Shown here: piece after piece, positions 8,457 through 16,474 of the stretch
Numbering within the stretch: the stretch's first letter is position 1
How the letters are laid out: the number at the start of each line of letters is the position of its first letter
Origin: Bacillus sp. RAR_GA_16
Lineage (GTDB): Bacteria; Bacillota; Bacilli; Bacillales; Guptibacillaceae
Length of the DNA: 64,000 bases
Direction: 5' to 3'
Assembly (NCBI RefSeq): GCF_020165985.1
Contig: NZ_JAIUKZ010000011.1
Coordinates: forward strand, 202,642-266,641
The notes under the pieces: model-generated
Seen by the model: only the letters and a program-made list of their open reading frames with translations
What the model was told of the DNA's origin: nothing
Database searches by the model: none
Translations under genes and position numbers: made by a program

Positions 8457-9179
8457 CTATCGCTTCAATTCAATATTGTAATGGTACTGATCACTTCGAT
8501 ATTTCGTTTTGGTGTATTCGATTGGATGGTCATTCAATCCAAAGCTGAGACGCGTCATTTCAAGTAACGCCTCACCAGGACGAATGGCTAAAGAATCGGC
8601 TTCGTCAATCGTAGCGTTAATCGCCGCAATTCGCTCCTGTGCTTTGTTTAAATATACCTGGTAGTCCTCTAGAATTTCGTAGTATTTCGCTTCATTTAAA
8701 TCATGTTGGATCAAAAGCTTTCCAATCGACTCTGGCCAGCACGTTCGTTCAAGCGCTACAGGCGTTTCATCAGCAAAGCGAATGCGTTCCACAAGAAGAA
8801 CCGGAGCTCCTTCAGCCACTTGAAGCATTTCACTTTCATGAAAAAGGTTATTTTTAAACTCAGCTCGTATCAGTTTTGATGAAGGAACTTGCCCTTTTTC
8901 CATAACCTCTTCCGCAAAACCTTTCAACTGCCCAAGATTACCAACCAATTGATGCGGCTTTACAATCGTTCCATGGCCCTGTTTCTTTTCAAGCAGTCCG
9001 TTTTGAACGAGAATCGCGATCGCCTGCCGAATGGTTGTGCGACTAACACCAAATTCCTTAATGAGCGCTTGCTCGGTTGGAATAATCGTGTTAGGCTTCC
9101 AGATCCCATCTTGGATGCGTTCAATCAACACATCTTTTATTTGAAGATAAAGCGCCTCTCCGTTCTGATTACTCAACAT
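8457..9179 (-). CDS. GntR/HutC-family repressor with UTRA effector domain
   Basis: A 240-residue regulator. The N-terminal winged helix-turn-helix (PTEQALIKEFGVSRTTIRQA, about 34-53) is GntR-type and the C-terminal ~150 residues form a UTRA ligand-binding fold of the HutC subfamily, often tuned to sugar phosphates. The start at 9179 overlaps the end of the kinase gene by 11 nt and has AAGGA at good spacing within it; the longer reading lacks a site. It sits inside the operon and most likely represses it, with a pathway intermediate as inducer. A perfect inverted repeat at 16340-16357 is the best operator candidate. Confidence 0.9.
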   Translation of the reverse strand: MLSNQNGEALYLQIKDVLIERIQDGIWKPNTIIPTEQALIKEFGVSRTTIRQAIAILVQNGLLEKKQGHGTIVKPHQLVGNLGQLKGFAEEVMEKGQVPSSKLIRAEFKNNLFHESEMLQVAEGAPVLLVERIRFADETPVALERTCWPESIGKLLIQHDLNEAKYYEILEDYQVYLNKAQERIAAINATIDEADSLAIRPGEALLEMTRLSFGLNDHPIEYTKTKYRSDQYHYNIELKR

Positions 9180-10332
9180 ACATTTCAGTCCTTCGTAAAG
9201 GGGCTGGATAGGCAGTAATATTTTCTCCAATGAGCGGCTGTAACCACTCGTAATACGCTGGTCGATCTTCGATAAACTTGTCTGGCATCACTCGTTCTCC
9301 AGCAGCAACCACTTTTTGAAGTCGAATCGGAACGATCCTCACTGAATAGCGAGAATGACTATTTCGTTGGATGGAAACCATCACATTTGAAACGCCTTCT
9401 CGAATCCATTCAGCACCAGCTCTCCCCACTCGATACGCTTCATCTCGATCCACGTTCGATACGACGGCAGAAAAACTTCGCTGATTCATACCTAAAAGTT
9501 CAGCTCTTGTCATCACGTTTAATTCGCTTTTTAAATAGCTTGCGATCTCACTTGATATTCCGCCAAGCACTGTCCTACCAGCGACATTTTCTCTCGCAAC
9601 CTGACCGGCTTTACCAAAGCGAACGCCTTCACTCACAACGACCGTGGCATAGCCAAATCGATTCAATGCGGTGTTGACGTTATCAAGAAGCCATTCTGAT
9701 TGAATCGGCCGCTCTGGAATGCCGATAAAATGCGGCCCCTCTTCTTCATACTCCTGAAGAAAACCAGATGCGGCGGCCAGCCAGCCTGCATTTCTTCCCA
9801 TCGTTTCAAGTACTCGAACCTTTTCAAAATTCTGCATGGAGGCAAGATCGCGGCTCATATCTCGCGTAGCTTGAGCGACATATCGTGCCGAACTTCCGAA
9901 ACCAGGGGCATGATCTGTACCACCCAGATCGTTATCCACCGTTTTGGGAAGTCCGATGACTTGAAGCATGAAATTTTGCCTTCTCGCTTCTGCTTCTACT
10001 TTCGCTAACGCCTCCATCGTTCCATTCCCGCCGATAAAAACAAGCACATTGACTCCTTGAGCCTGTAGTAGGCGCACACCTTTTTCAATATGCTCATCTG
10101 TTAGTGGAAACCGTCCGGATCCAAGGCATGCACCAGGGATGTCTCGATGAAGATCAATACGATGTAGCATCTCATCATCACCGTCTAAATACTTTCCATG
10201 TGCCAATCCTTCATAACCATTTTGTATAAACAGCAGAGAATGATCGCGTTTGACCTCGTTCACAAACCCTGCGAGGGTAGCATTAATGACGGCCGTAGGT
10301 CCCCCGGCCTGACCAATGGCGACCTTTTTCAT
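9169..10332 (-). CDS. PfkA-family kinase, probable sulfofructose kinase
   Basis: A 387-residue phosphofructokinase-superfamily enzyme, expected here to phosphorylate 6-deoxy-6-sulfofructose at O1. The nucleotide loop reads GGNGT (101-105) instead of the usual GGDGS/T, and the catalytic segment reads PKTVDND (129-135) with the base at D133. Gly at 104 is typical of ATP-dependent enzymes, while Lys before TxDND is typical of PPi-type or divergent ATP-type enzymes, so the phosphate donor cannot be read off. MGRNAGW (about 180) is also conserved. AAGGGAG lies 8 nt upstream of the ATG. It overlaps the GntR gene at its 3' end. Ordinary phosphofructokinase is unlikely given the neighbours. Confidence 0.87.
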   Translation of the reverse strand: MKKVAIGQAGGPTAVINATLAGFVNEVKRDHSLLFIQNGYEGLAHGKYLDGDDEMLHRIDLHRDIPGACLGSGRFPLTDEHIEKGVRLLQAQGVNVLVFIGGNGTMEALAKVEAEARRQNFMLQVIGLPKTVDNDLGGTDHAPGFGSSARYVAQATRDMSRDLASMQNFEKVRVLETMGRNAGWLAAASGFLQEYEEEGPHFIGIPERPIQSEWLLDNVNTALNRFGYATVVVSEGVRFGKAGQVARENVAGRTVLGGISSEIASYLKSELNVMTRAELLGMNQRSFSAVVSNVDRDEAYRVGRAGAEWIREGVSNVMVSIQRNSHSRYSVRIVPIRLQKVVAAGERVMPDKFIEDRPAYYEWLQPLIGENITAYPAPLRRTEMYVE

Positions 10333-10346
10333 GCGACTGTCTCCCT

Positions 10347-11690
10347 TCAGTTCTTCGTATAGATCGTCGTCTTAAGCCCGAGCTGTTTTCCAAGTTCCAC
10401 GAGCTCATCAGCCACATCATCATAAATAATCGCGTAGTGCGGTTCGAAGCCTTCTTCCATTAAGCCATATAACGTGTCATTGATTTCCGTTTCAAGTTCC
10501 ACTTCAACAGACGTTCCATTGAAACGCTGAGGCGTATCGAGTGCGTTCCCTCTCATCACAAGTAGACGATACCCTTCTGGTGTATAACCTACGCGGAACA
10601 TCGTCACGCGACCTGGTTTTAACCCAAACTCCATCGTAAAGCCGAGCTTTCGATTTGGATGAACGCCTGGGCGTGCGCCTTGATCAGGATGGGCGAGCGA
10701 GTACGCACCAGCACCACAATGCCAGAACACAACGGAATTACTTGCTTCATTCACATGAACCATATCGCCAAGATACGGCGCACTTCCTGTTAACTGTTGC
10801 AGAATAAACATTGATACCGAACCGTGAATATCGGATTCACACGATGACACAACACCGTCCTCAGTAAATTGAGAAAGGGTTGAACATGCCGCAGCGCCAA
10901 GCTCATTGAAAAAGTCTGGCCAGCAGCGGATCGCAAGCGCTGATACATCTTCCGCATCGATTTGTTCCTGGACGTAGGTTGTAAACTGAGCAAATCGCTG
11001 TACCGTTTCTTCATTCCGATTTAGTCCGAACACCTGTTGCTCTGCTCGTTCAATCGCGCCTTCCCATTTTTCACGAGGAAGCTTAACGCATTCTTCAAAT
11101 GCTTTGTTTAAATCAAAATTTTTCACCGTCACGCCAAGTTGTTTTTGAAGCGCTTCTTCATCCGTTCCAGAGAAGAAAAAGCCTGGTGGATGTTCTCCAA
11201 TGACACCAATCGTAAGACCTTTCAGATCTTCAATCACTTTTTGCACTTTCAGTTGAACTTTAATTCTTTTTTGAACTTGTGATTCATCCCCATTTCCAAA
11301 TACAAAGCTAAATGGATGGTTGGCACACCGTAGCACATGACTAGTGCTGTTTCCGCCGGTTAACGAATTTAAGCGAAGTCGACCTCCAACACTTGGCTCA
11401 CGGACGGACCAAACGATCACTGGGGCTTCCACTTTTTTAATTAACGCTTCAACAAATTCCCCATCCGCGAACGTCACGCTCTGATAGATGCTTGCAATCA
11501 CATCATCACTGTTAACGTTTTCAAGAAAAACCTCAAGGTCTTCTGGAGAGGTAATGATCTCCTCTGGTTCAATCACCTTCTCGGTCACGCTATGCAAAAA
11601 CTCTGAGCTTTTCTTTCGCTGTAGCTCTCCCGCTTCTAGATCAAACGTTTTTCTTCCAATTGGTACGTATAGAATGCTCGTTTTGGGCAC
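10347..11690 (-). CDS. FucI/AraA-superfamily isomerase, probable sulfoquinovose isomerase
   Basis: A 447-residue protein of the L-fucose/L-arabinose isomerase superfamily. The metal-site motif CESDIHGS (284-291) carries the expected Glu285 and Asp287 and a His at 289; further conserved segments are in the C-terminal beta-rich domain (GRVTMFRVG). Isomerases of this type, unrelated to YihS, convert sulfoquinovose to 6-deoxy-6-sulfofructose in the transaldolase and EMP-2 types of sulfoglycolysis, which fits the sulfoquinovosidase next door. Start is GTG 11690; an in-frame stop lies three codons upstream, so no longer form is possible. The ribosome site (AGGAG, AAAGGT) is further away than usual. 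Confidence 0.83.
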   Translation of the reverse strand: MPKTSILYVPIGRKTFDLEAGELQRKKSSEFLHSVTEKVIEPEEIITSPEDLEVFLENVNSDDVIASIYQSVTFADGEFVEALIKKVEAPVIVWSVREPSVGGRLRLNSLTGGNSTSHVLRCANHPFSFVFGNGDESQVQKRIKVQLKVQKVIEDLKGLTIGVIGEHPPGFFFSGTDEEALQKQLGVTVKNFDLNKAFEECVKLPREKWEGAIERAEQQVFGLNRNEETVQRFAQFTTYVQEQIDAEDVSALAIRCWPDFFNELGAAACSTLSQFTEDGVVSSCESDIHGSVSMFILQQLTGSAPYLGDMVHVNEASNSVVFWHCGAGAYSLAHPDQGARPGVHPNRKLGFTMEFGLKPGRVTMFRVGYTPEGYRLLVMRGNALDTPQRFNGTSVEVELETEINDTLYGLMEEGFEPHYAIIYDDVADELVELGKQLGLKTTIYTKN

Positions 11691-11783
11691 GATTGGTCAC
11701 AACCTTTCTCCTCTGTTTGTTACAAATACTATATCATACATTATTATGTTTTAAAATAGGTAGTAACCTTTTAATTCACTTTC

Positions 11784-13829
11784 TTATTTTATTGCCAGCG
11801 CGGCTTTCTGGAAAATATCTGCATACGCCGACTGTTTGCGATAGAAAACTGGTGTTTCACCAATTGGTGCGTTCACTTCGATCTGGCCCCCACTTGTTTC
11901 CTGCCCCGTCCATAAATGAACCCACTCATCTTCAGGTAAGTACACCGACCACGTTTCTTGTCCTTCTTCATACACAGGAGCGACAACCATCTCTGAACCT
12001 AGCATGTATTGATATTGAATGTGATAAGAAGCGAGATCATGTTCATATTCCATAAACAACGGACGTTGAATCGGAATTCCTTTTTCAGCGTTCTCTTTGC
12101 TTAATGCTTTTAAGTAAGGCTTCATTGCTGTATAAACGTTTGTCATTTTCACAAAATGCTCAAGCGTCTCTTCGTCTTGATCAAACTGGAAGCAATCATC
12201 AGGACGATTCCCTTCATGCGTTCGCATAACTGGCGTAAAGGCCGCCATATCGACCCAGCGTAGCAGGAGCTCTTTATTCCGCTTGTTGCCATGAAGACTT
12301 GTGTAGCCACCGATATCGCTATGATGAACGCCATTTCCACTCATCCCAGCAGATAGCGCAGCTGGAATAACGGAAGCAAGACCATCGTCAAGACTCCAAT
12401 CAACACTTTGATCCCCAGCCCATAATAATGGACAGTATCCCTGACTACCTGAGTAACCGGCACGCATAAAGTAAACAATATCGCCCCAGCGTCCTGCTTT
12501 TTGAACGGCGTTATGATTCACTTTCGCCCACATCACTGGCCATGCATTATGCATTTTTGTCGCTGGTTCTCCGCTATGCAGTTTTAAATCCGTCGGCAAA
12601 TATTCGCCAAAATCAGCCATCCATCCGTCCATTCCAAAATCAATCATATTTTTTTGGATGACATCTTCGTACCATTCACACGCCGCTTCGTTTGTAAAAT
12701 CAACAACGCCACAATTGAATTCACCGAAGTCGACTACATAATCACCGCCATCTAACGCCGTAGCAAGATACCCATTTTCATAGGCTTCACGGTACAGGTC
12801 TCCTTCAACAGCAACATAAGGGTTGATGTAACCCATAAAACGAATGCCTTTTTCTTTCCACTCCTTCACTTTTTGATCGAGTTCAGGGTACTCCTCCTGA
12901 TTCCATTTCCAGTTCCACATCAAGCGTTTCCCAAATGATGTCACGCGCTTTCCTTGCCAGTCCTGACACCATACGGCACCGATTTTCATTCCTTTTTCAA
13001 TCGCGCGATCAATCTTAGTTTGTACCCGTTCCGTTCCTCCCTGCATGCCGAGCCAGATGCCATCAAAGGTCCAGTCTGGAAGCTCTGGTTGCCGACCGAG
13101 TCGAGCGGTTAGTTTTTCAACGAGAGCTTTATACGTTTGCCCTGTTTCAAATAAAATGGAGGCTGGTGCTTCCCATATGTGCAGCTCATGAAAATCGTCG
13201 CGCTGAAAATCGAAATCAGCAAAAGCCGTCGTCTCGACATGACAATAATATTTATTAGTAGATACAAAAGTTGGCTGGGGGTAATTGGTATTATAATAGT
13301 CTCCTCCGGCCTGATCGATCACATCGGCTTGCCAGGTGGTATAGGTCGATTTATTCCGTCCTACCCCAGGCTCTGACGTCCAAAGCGGGAAGTTCTTCCC
13401 TCTTAAATTAAAATAGGAAAGCTGTTCCCCACATCCGTAAATTTTCTCATCGGCATCAGCGGCAACGCGTACCCAGAACCGATTAAACAGAGGGTCAACG
13501 AGCTCGAATGAAACCCTTAGACCTTCTTTATCCTGCTTTAATACCATCGTTAGCAGTTCATGGTCATGAGAAAAATGACGAAATCCAATGCGACATGTTT
13601 CTTCTTGGTAACGTACCGTTGCATAGCGAAGAGCCACACGTTCCACAACATAATCTTTTATTTTAAAATTTCCTCGGTACATATCTATCTTTTCTTCACC
13701 AGTTCCAACGAAAATAAAAGGATGAGCAGGTGAATGACGAAACAGTAAGCGACCGTCCAGATGAACGTCAAATTCCTCTCCATTTTGCTTCACTTCAAAA
13801 CTTGGGCTGATCGTTTTTGTATGCAACAT
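11784..13829 (-). CDS. yihQ: Sulfoquinovosidase (GH31, YihQ type)
   Basis: A 681-residue GH31 alpha-glycosidase very like E. coli YihQ along its length. The nucleophile D406 (WMADFGEY) and acid/base D473 (WAGDQ) are present. So are the residues that bind the sulfonate of sulfoquinovose: R302 and W305 in GKRLMWNWKWN, and the Tyr of GSQGY near 465. These features separate sulfoquinovosidases from ordinary alpha-glucosidases. It releases sulfoquinovose from sulfoquinovosyl glycerol or sulfolipid head groups. There is no signal peptide, so it acts in the cytoplasm after uptake. GGGGG lies 8 nt upstream of the ATG. The strongest single assignment in the operon. Confidence 0.96.
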   Translation of the reverse strand: MLHTKTISPSFEVKQNGEEFDVHLDGRLLFRHSPAHPFIFVGTGEEKIDMYRGNFKIKDYVVERVALRYATVRYQEETCRIGFRHFSHDHELLTMVLKQDKEGLRVSFELVDPLFNRFWVRVAADADEKIYGCGEQLSYFNLRGKNFPLWTSEPGVGRNKSTYTTWQADVIDQAGGDYYNTNYPQPTFVSTNKYYCHVETTAFADFDFQRDDFHELHIWEAPASILFETGQTYKALVEKLTARLGRQPELPDWTFDGIWLGMQGGTERVQTKIDRAIEKGMKIGAVWCQDWQGKRVTSFGKRLMWNWKWNQEEYPELDQKVKEWKEKGIRFMGYINPYVAVEGDLYREAYENGYLATALDGGDYVVDFGEFNCGVVDFTNEAACEWYEDVIQKNMIDFGMDGWMADFGEYLPTDLKLHSGEPATKMHNAWPVMWAKVNHNAVQKAGRWGDIVYFMRAGYSGSQGYCPLLWAGDQSVDWSLDDGLASVIPAALSAGMSGNGVHHSDIGGYTSLHGNKRNKELLLRWVDMAAFTPVMRTHEGNRPDDCFQFDQDEETLEHFVKMTNVYTAMKPYLKALSKENAEKGIPIQRPLFMEYEHDLASYHIQYQYMLGSEMVVAPVYEEGQETWSVYLPEDEWVHLWTGQETSGGQIEVNAPIGETPVFYRKQSAYADIFQKAALAIK

Positions 13830-13853
13830 AATTTCCCCCTACTTGTTTTTCGT

Positions 13854-15635
13854 CTATGCGCTTCTAAATTTCTTTTCAGCGTTAACCGCTTCTTCATGCT
13901 TCCTTGTAACAAAACCAGAGTATTTCTTATTCCATGATTTGAGTGCAAGAAGGTAACAAAGTGCTCCAGCGACAGCCGTTCCTAAGATTGCTGGCCAGAA
14001 CCATCCAGAAACCATTCCACCCTGGTAGGCAAATCCAATTGGAGAGAAGAGAATGTAAACCATCACCACAAGGCTAATGAGAACAACAGAGACTGGAATC
14101 GTAAACTTCCACGGCACCATGTCCACCTTTGGATTCGCTCGGAATTCATACGCTTCAGGTAATGGACGAATGCGTCCAACGACCATCATGATGGCAACTT
14201 CAATGATGAAAAGAATCGCTGAAATGTGAATAAAGTTCATCGTAATTTCAATGTTAAACAGCTGATTTAATCCCCACACAAGCATGTAATACGTAATCAC
14301 GTGGAAGATAATCGCAATTTTCGCCCCAAGTGCAGGGATGCGTTTTGAAACAATCCCAACAAGGACAATCGCAATAATCGGGATGTTAAAGAAACCTGTA
14401 AAACGGCGAATCAAATCCCACAATCCATCTGGTGCGTTCATCAGCATTGGAGCAATAAAGAAAGAGACAAGCGCGAGAACGCTTCCAAAATATTTACTAA
14501 CATTGATTAGCTGACGATCCGTTGCGTTTTTGTTAATCCCAGCTTTATACACATCAAGCGCAAACATCGTTGCGGCACTGTTTAATAGTGAGTTGAAACT
14601 TGAGAACACCGCGCCGAGAAGGACAGCTAGAAAGAGACCAGACATAAACGTCGGCAGCAAATTCGACACAACCGTTGGATAAGCGAGATCTACTGGATCC
14701 ATTGAGCTTCCATAGAGATGGAAAGCAATCACTCCTGGAATCATCATCATAAATGGAACGGTTAGTTTATAGAATCCAGAGAGCAAAACCCCTTTTTGAC
14801 CTTCCGCAAGGTTCTTCGCACCAAGCGTTCGCTGAATCACGTACTGATTCGTTCCCCAGTAAAACATGTTCATAAAAATCATTCCGGTAAAAATGGTAGA
14901 GAACGGAACAGAGTCTGTGCTCGATCCGATCGCATTTAACTTCTCGGGATTTTCCATCGTAATCGTTTTAATCCCATCTAACATATCGCCGTTTCCAAGA
15001 GCAAAAAAGCCGAGGATTGGAACAATTAAACCAATGAAAAGGAGACCAATTCCGTTTAACGTATCAGATACCGCTACCGCTTTTAGCCCACCGAAGATGG
15101 CATAAATAGCACCGATAATCCCAATCACCCAAATGACGAGCCAGACAGACGATTCAAATGAAATTCCGAGTAGTTCTGGGACATCAAAAAGTCGAAGAAT
15201 CGCAAGTGCCCCGGAATAAAGCACTGACGGGATTGTGACAAACATATACCCAAGCATAAACAGGATAACCGTGTATCTGCGAACGCTTTCATCATAACGT
15301 TTACTTAAAAACTCAGGTAAGGTTGAAAACGCACCACCAAGATAGCGAGGTAGCAAGATTAGTGCCATAATTACAATGGCGAACGCTGCTGTCACTTCCC
15401 AGGCCATGTTGGAAAGGTTCGTTCGATAAGCTTGTCCATTCAAACCAATTAACTGTTCAGCAGATAAGTTTGTAAGTAAGAGCGAACCTGCAATAAATCC
15501 ACCGGTTAATCCTCGACCTGCAAGAAAGTAACCATCTGAGTCATTGACTGAATTTCTTGTTTTTAAGTAGGAAATCCACGCGACGAGCGCCATAAAGAAA
15601 ACGCATGAAACTAAAGTAAATGTAATACCCGACAT
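13854..15635 (-). CDS. Sodium:solute symporter (SSS family), probable sulfoquinovoside importer
   Basis: A 593-residue membrane protein with about 14 hydrophobic segments and the SSS-family pattern (GRGLTGGFIAGSLLLTNLSAEQ at the second helix, positions about 40-60). Members of the SglT branch move sugars with sodium. Placed 24 bp ahead of the sulfoquinovosidase, it most likely imports sulfoquinovose or its glyceryl glycoside. AAAGGAGGACA precedes the ATG. Sodium coupling would suit a marine or alkaliphilic host, but that is an inference. Confidence 0.87.
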   Translation of the reverse strand: MSGITFTLVSCVFFMALVAWISYLKTRNSVNDSDGYFLAGRGLTGGFIAGSLLLTNLSAEQLIGLNGQAYRTNLSNMAWEVTAAFAIVIMALILLPRYLGGAFSTLPEFLSKRYDESVRRYTVILFMLGYMFVTIPSVLYSGALAILRLFDVPELLGISFESSVWLVIWVIGIIGAIYAIFGGLKAVAVSDTLNGIGLLFIGLIVPILGFFALGNGDMLDGIKTITMENPEKLNAIGSSTDSVPFSTIFTGMIFMNMFYWGTNQYVIQRTLGAKNLAEGQKGVLLSGFYKLTVPFMMMIPGVIAFHLYGSSMDPVDLAYPTVVSNLLPTFMSGLFLAVLLGAVFSSFNSLLNSAATMFALDVYKAGINKNATDRQLINVSKYFGSVLALVSFFIAPMLMNAPDGLWDLIRRFTGFFNIPIIAIVLVGIVSKRIPALGAKIAIIFHVITYYMLVWGLNQLFNIEITMNFIHISAILFIIEVAIMMVVGRIRPLPEAYEFRANPKVDMVPWKFTIPVSVVLISLVVMVYILFSPIGFAYQGGMVSGWFWPAILGTAVAGALCYLLALKSWNKKYSGFVTRKHEEAVNAEKKFRSA

Positions 15636-15649
15636 AAGGTTGTCCTCCT

Positions 15650-16315
15650 TTATCCCTTGCTGTAAGCAACTGTTATATTTTCACCGACAATGCCTTTGTG
15701 CGCCCCAAGTGACATAAATCGTTCATGCTCTGGATGGGCAAGTAGCCATTTATTTTTCATAAAGAGGAGCGGATCTTGTCCTTTTTGAGCCTCTTCTAAT
15801 GGGGTATTCGTTCCTTCTGGCAAAATCACCGTACATTTAAAACCTTCATCGCTCACTTTACACGGGGCAAGATGAAGCGTTGTTTGAACCATTTCAATCG
15901 CGGTACCCGCTGGGACGTAAAAAGCCTGTACCTTGTTCACATCGTATGTATGGTTCGTAATGTCATTGGTATGACCGAGAAGAAGCACAAAATCCGTAAT
16001 CGCAACGTTAATTTCACTTCCTTTATGAAATTCAAGGCCTCCTAACGCGGAATTTTTCCCGTTACAGTACCCAATCTGTACCGGCATCCCTCCATAGTAG
16101 CTGTTTTCAACGAACGTTTTAAGTGACTTCTCTTCAAGCCCTTCTTCTGCAGCAACATACTGATTCCCCTGTTCAGGAATTTCCGTTTCCTTCATTAAAT
16201 GTGCCATTTGCTCATATGGAAAATCTGAAAGAACTTTCCCGTACGTTCGAAAAGCTTCAGAATCTACTGATTGCACATGTAAATGTGGATTTAGCTCGCG
16301 TAACACTTCAATCAT
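15650..16315 (-). CDS. DUF4867 family protein, first gene of the sulfoquinovose operon
   Basis: A 221-residue soluble protein matching what I know as DUF4867, a cupin-like family of unknown activity. From memory, DUF4867 genes also occur in sulfoquinovose clusters of other Bacillaceae; I cannot check this here. Cupin-like features are scattered His/Glu and the segment AFYVPAGTAIEMVQTTLHLAPC (about 147-168). A role as a mutarotase- or isomerase-like helper for sulfoquinovose is a guess. I chose ATG 16315 because GGAGGTG sits 7 nt upstream; the longer frame to 16390 runs across the promoter. Confidence 0.8.
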   Translation of the reverse strand: MIEVLRELNPHLHVQSVDSEAFRTYGKVLSDFPYEQMAHLMKETEIPEQGNQYVAAEEGLEEKSLKTFVENSYYGGMPVQIGYCNGKNSALGGLEFHKGSEINVAITDFVLLLGHTNDITNHTYDVNKVQAFYVPAGTAIEMVQTTLHLAPCKVSDEGFKCTVILPEGTNTPLEEAQKGQDPLLFMKNKWLLAHPEHERFMSLGAHKGIVGENITVAYSKG

Positions 16316-16339
16316 ATCCGCACCTCCGATATAAGTAGT

Positions 16340-16402
16340 GATGTTTAATAAAACATCATAACCTTTTATCACATTATATTGTAAACGCATTCATAATTGC
16401 AA
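16340..16402 (-). promoter_or_regulatory. Sulfoquinovose operon promoter with cre-like site and operator
   Basis: Read on the minus strand, TTGCAA (16397-16402) and TATAAT (16373-16378) are 18 bp apart. A 13/14 match to the CcpA cre consensus, TGAATGCGTTTACA (16380-16393), fills the spacer. Just past the start-site region is a perfect inverted repeat GATGTTT-AATA-AAACATC (16340-16357). Layout suggests glucose repression by CcpA and specific repression by the operon's GntR protein. Both binding assignments are inferred. Confidence 0.72.
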
Positions 16403-16434
16403 TAGTTTTTTGAAATTATCAGTATTTTTATAAT

Positions 16435-16460
16435 GGGGGTCAGGTTCGAGCCTGCCCCCC
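16435..16460. repeat. Family A repeat, copy 2 (second palindrome only)
   Basis: GGGGGTCAGG / CCTGCCCCCC around TTCGAG. It lies between the TcaA-like gene's stop codon and the sulfoquinovose promoter. The first (GTGTCC) palindrome is missing here. Confidence 0.75.
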
Positions 16461-16474
16461 GCTACGCTACCACT

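Noticed and set aside
10347..11690. Plain L-fucose or L-arabinose isomerase
   Set aside because: No fucose or arabinose kinase/aldolase nearby; the sulfoquinovosidase sets the context, though the substrate remains untested.
11691..11783. Second promoter ahead of the isomerase gene
   Set aside because: AT-rich with TATGATATAG on the minus strand, but no convincing -35 box at proper spacing.
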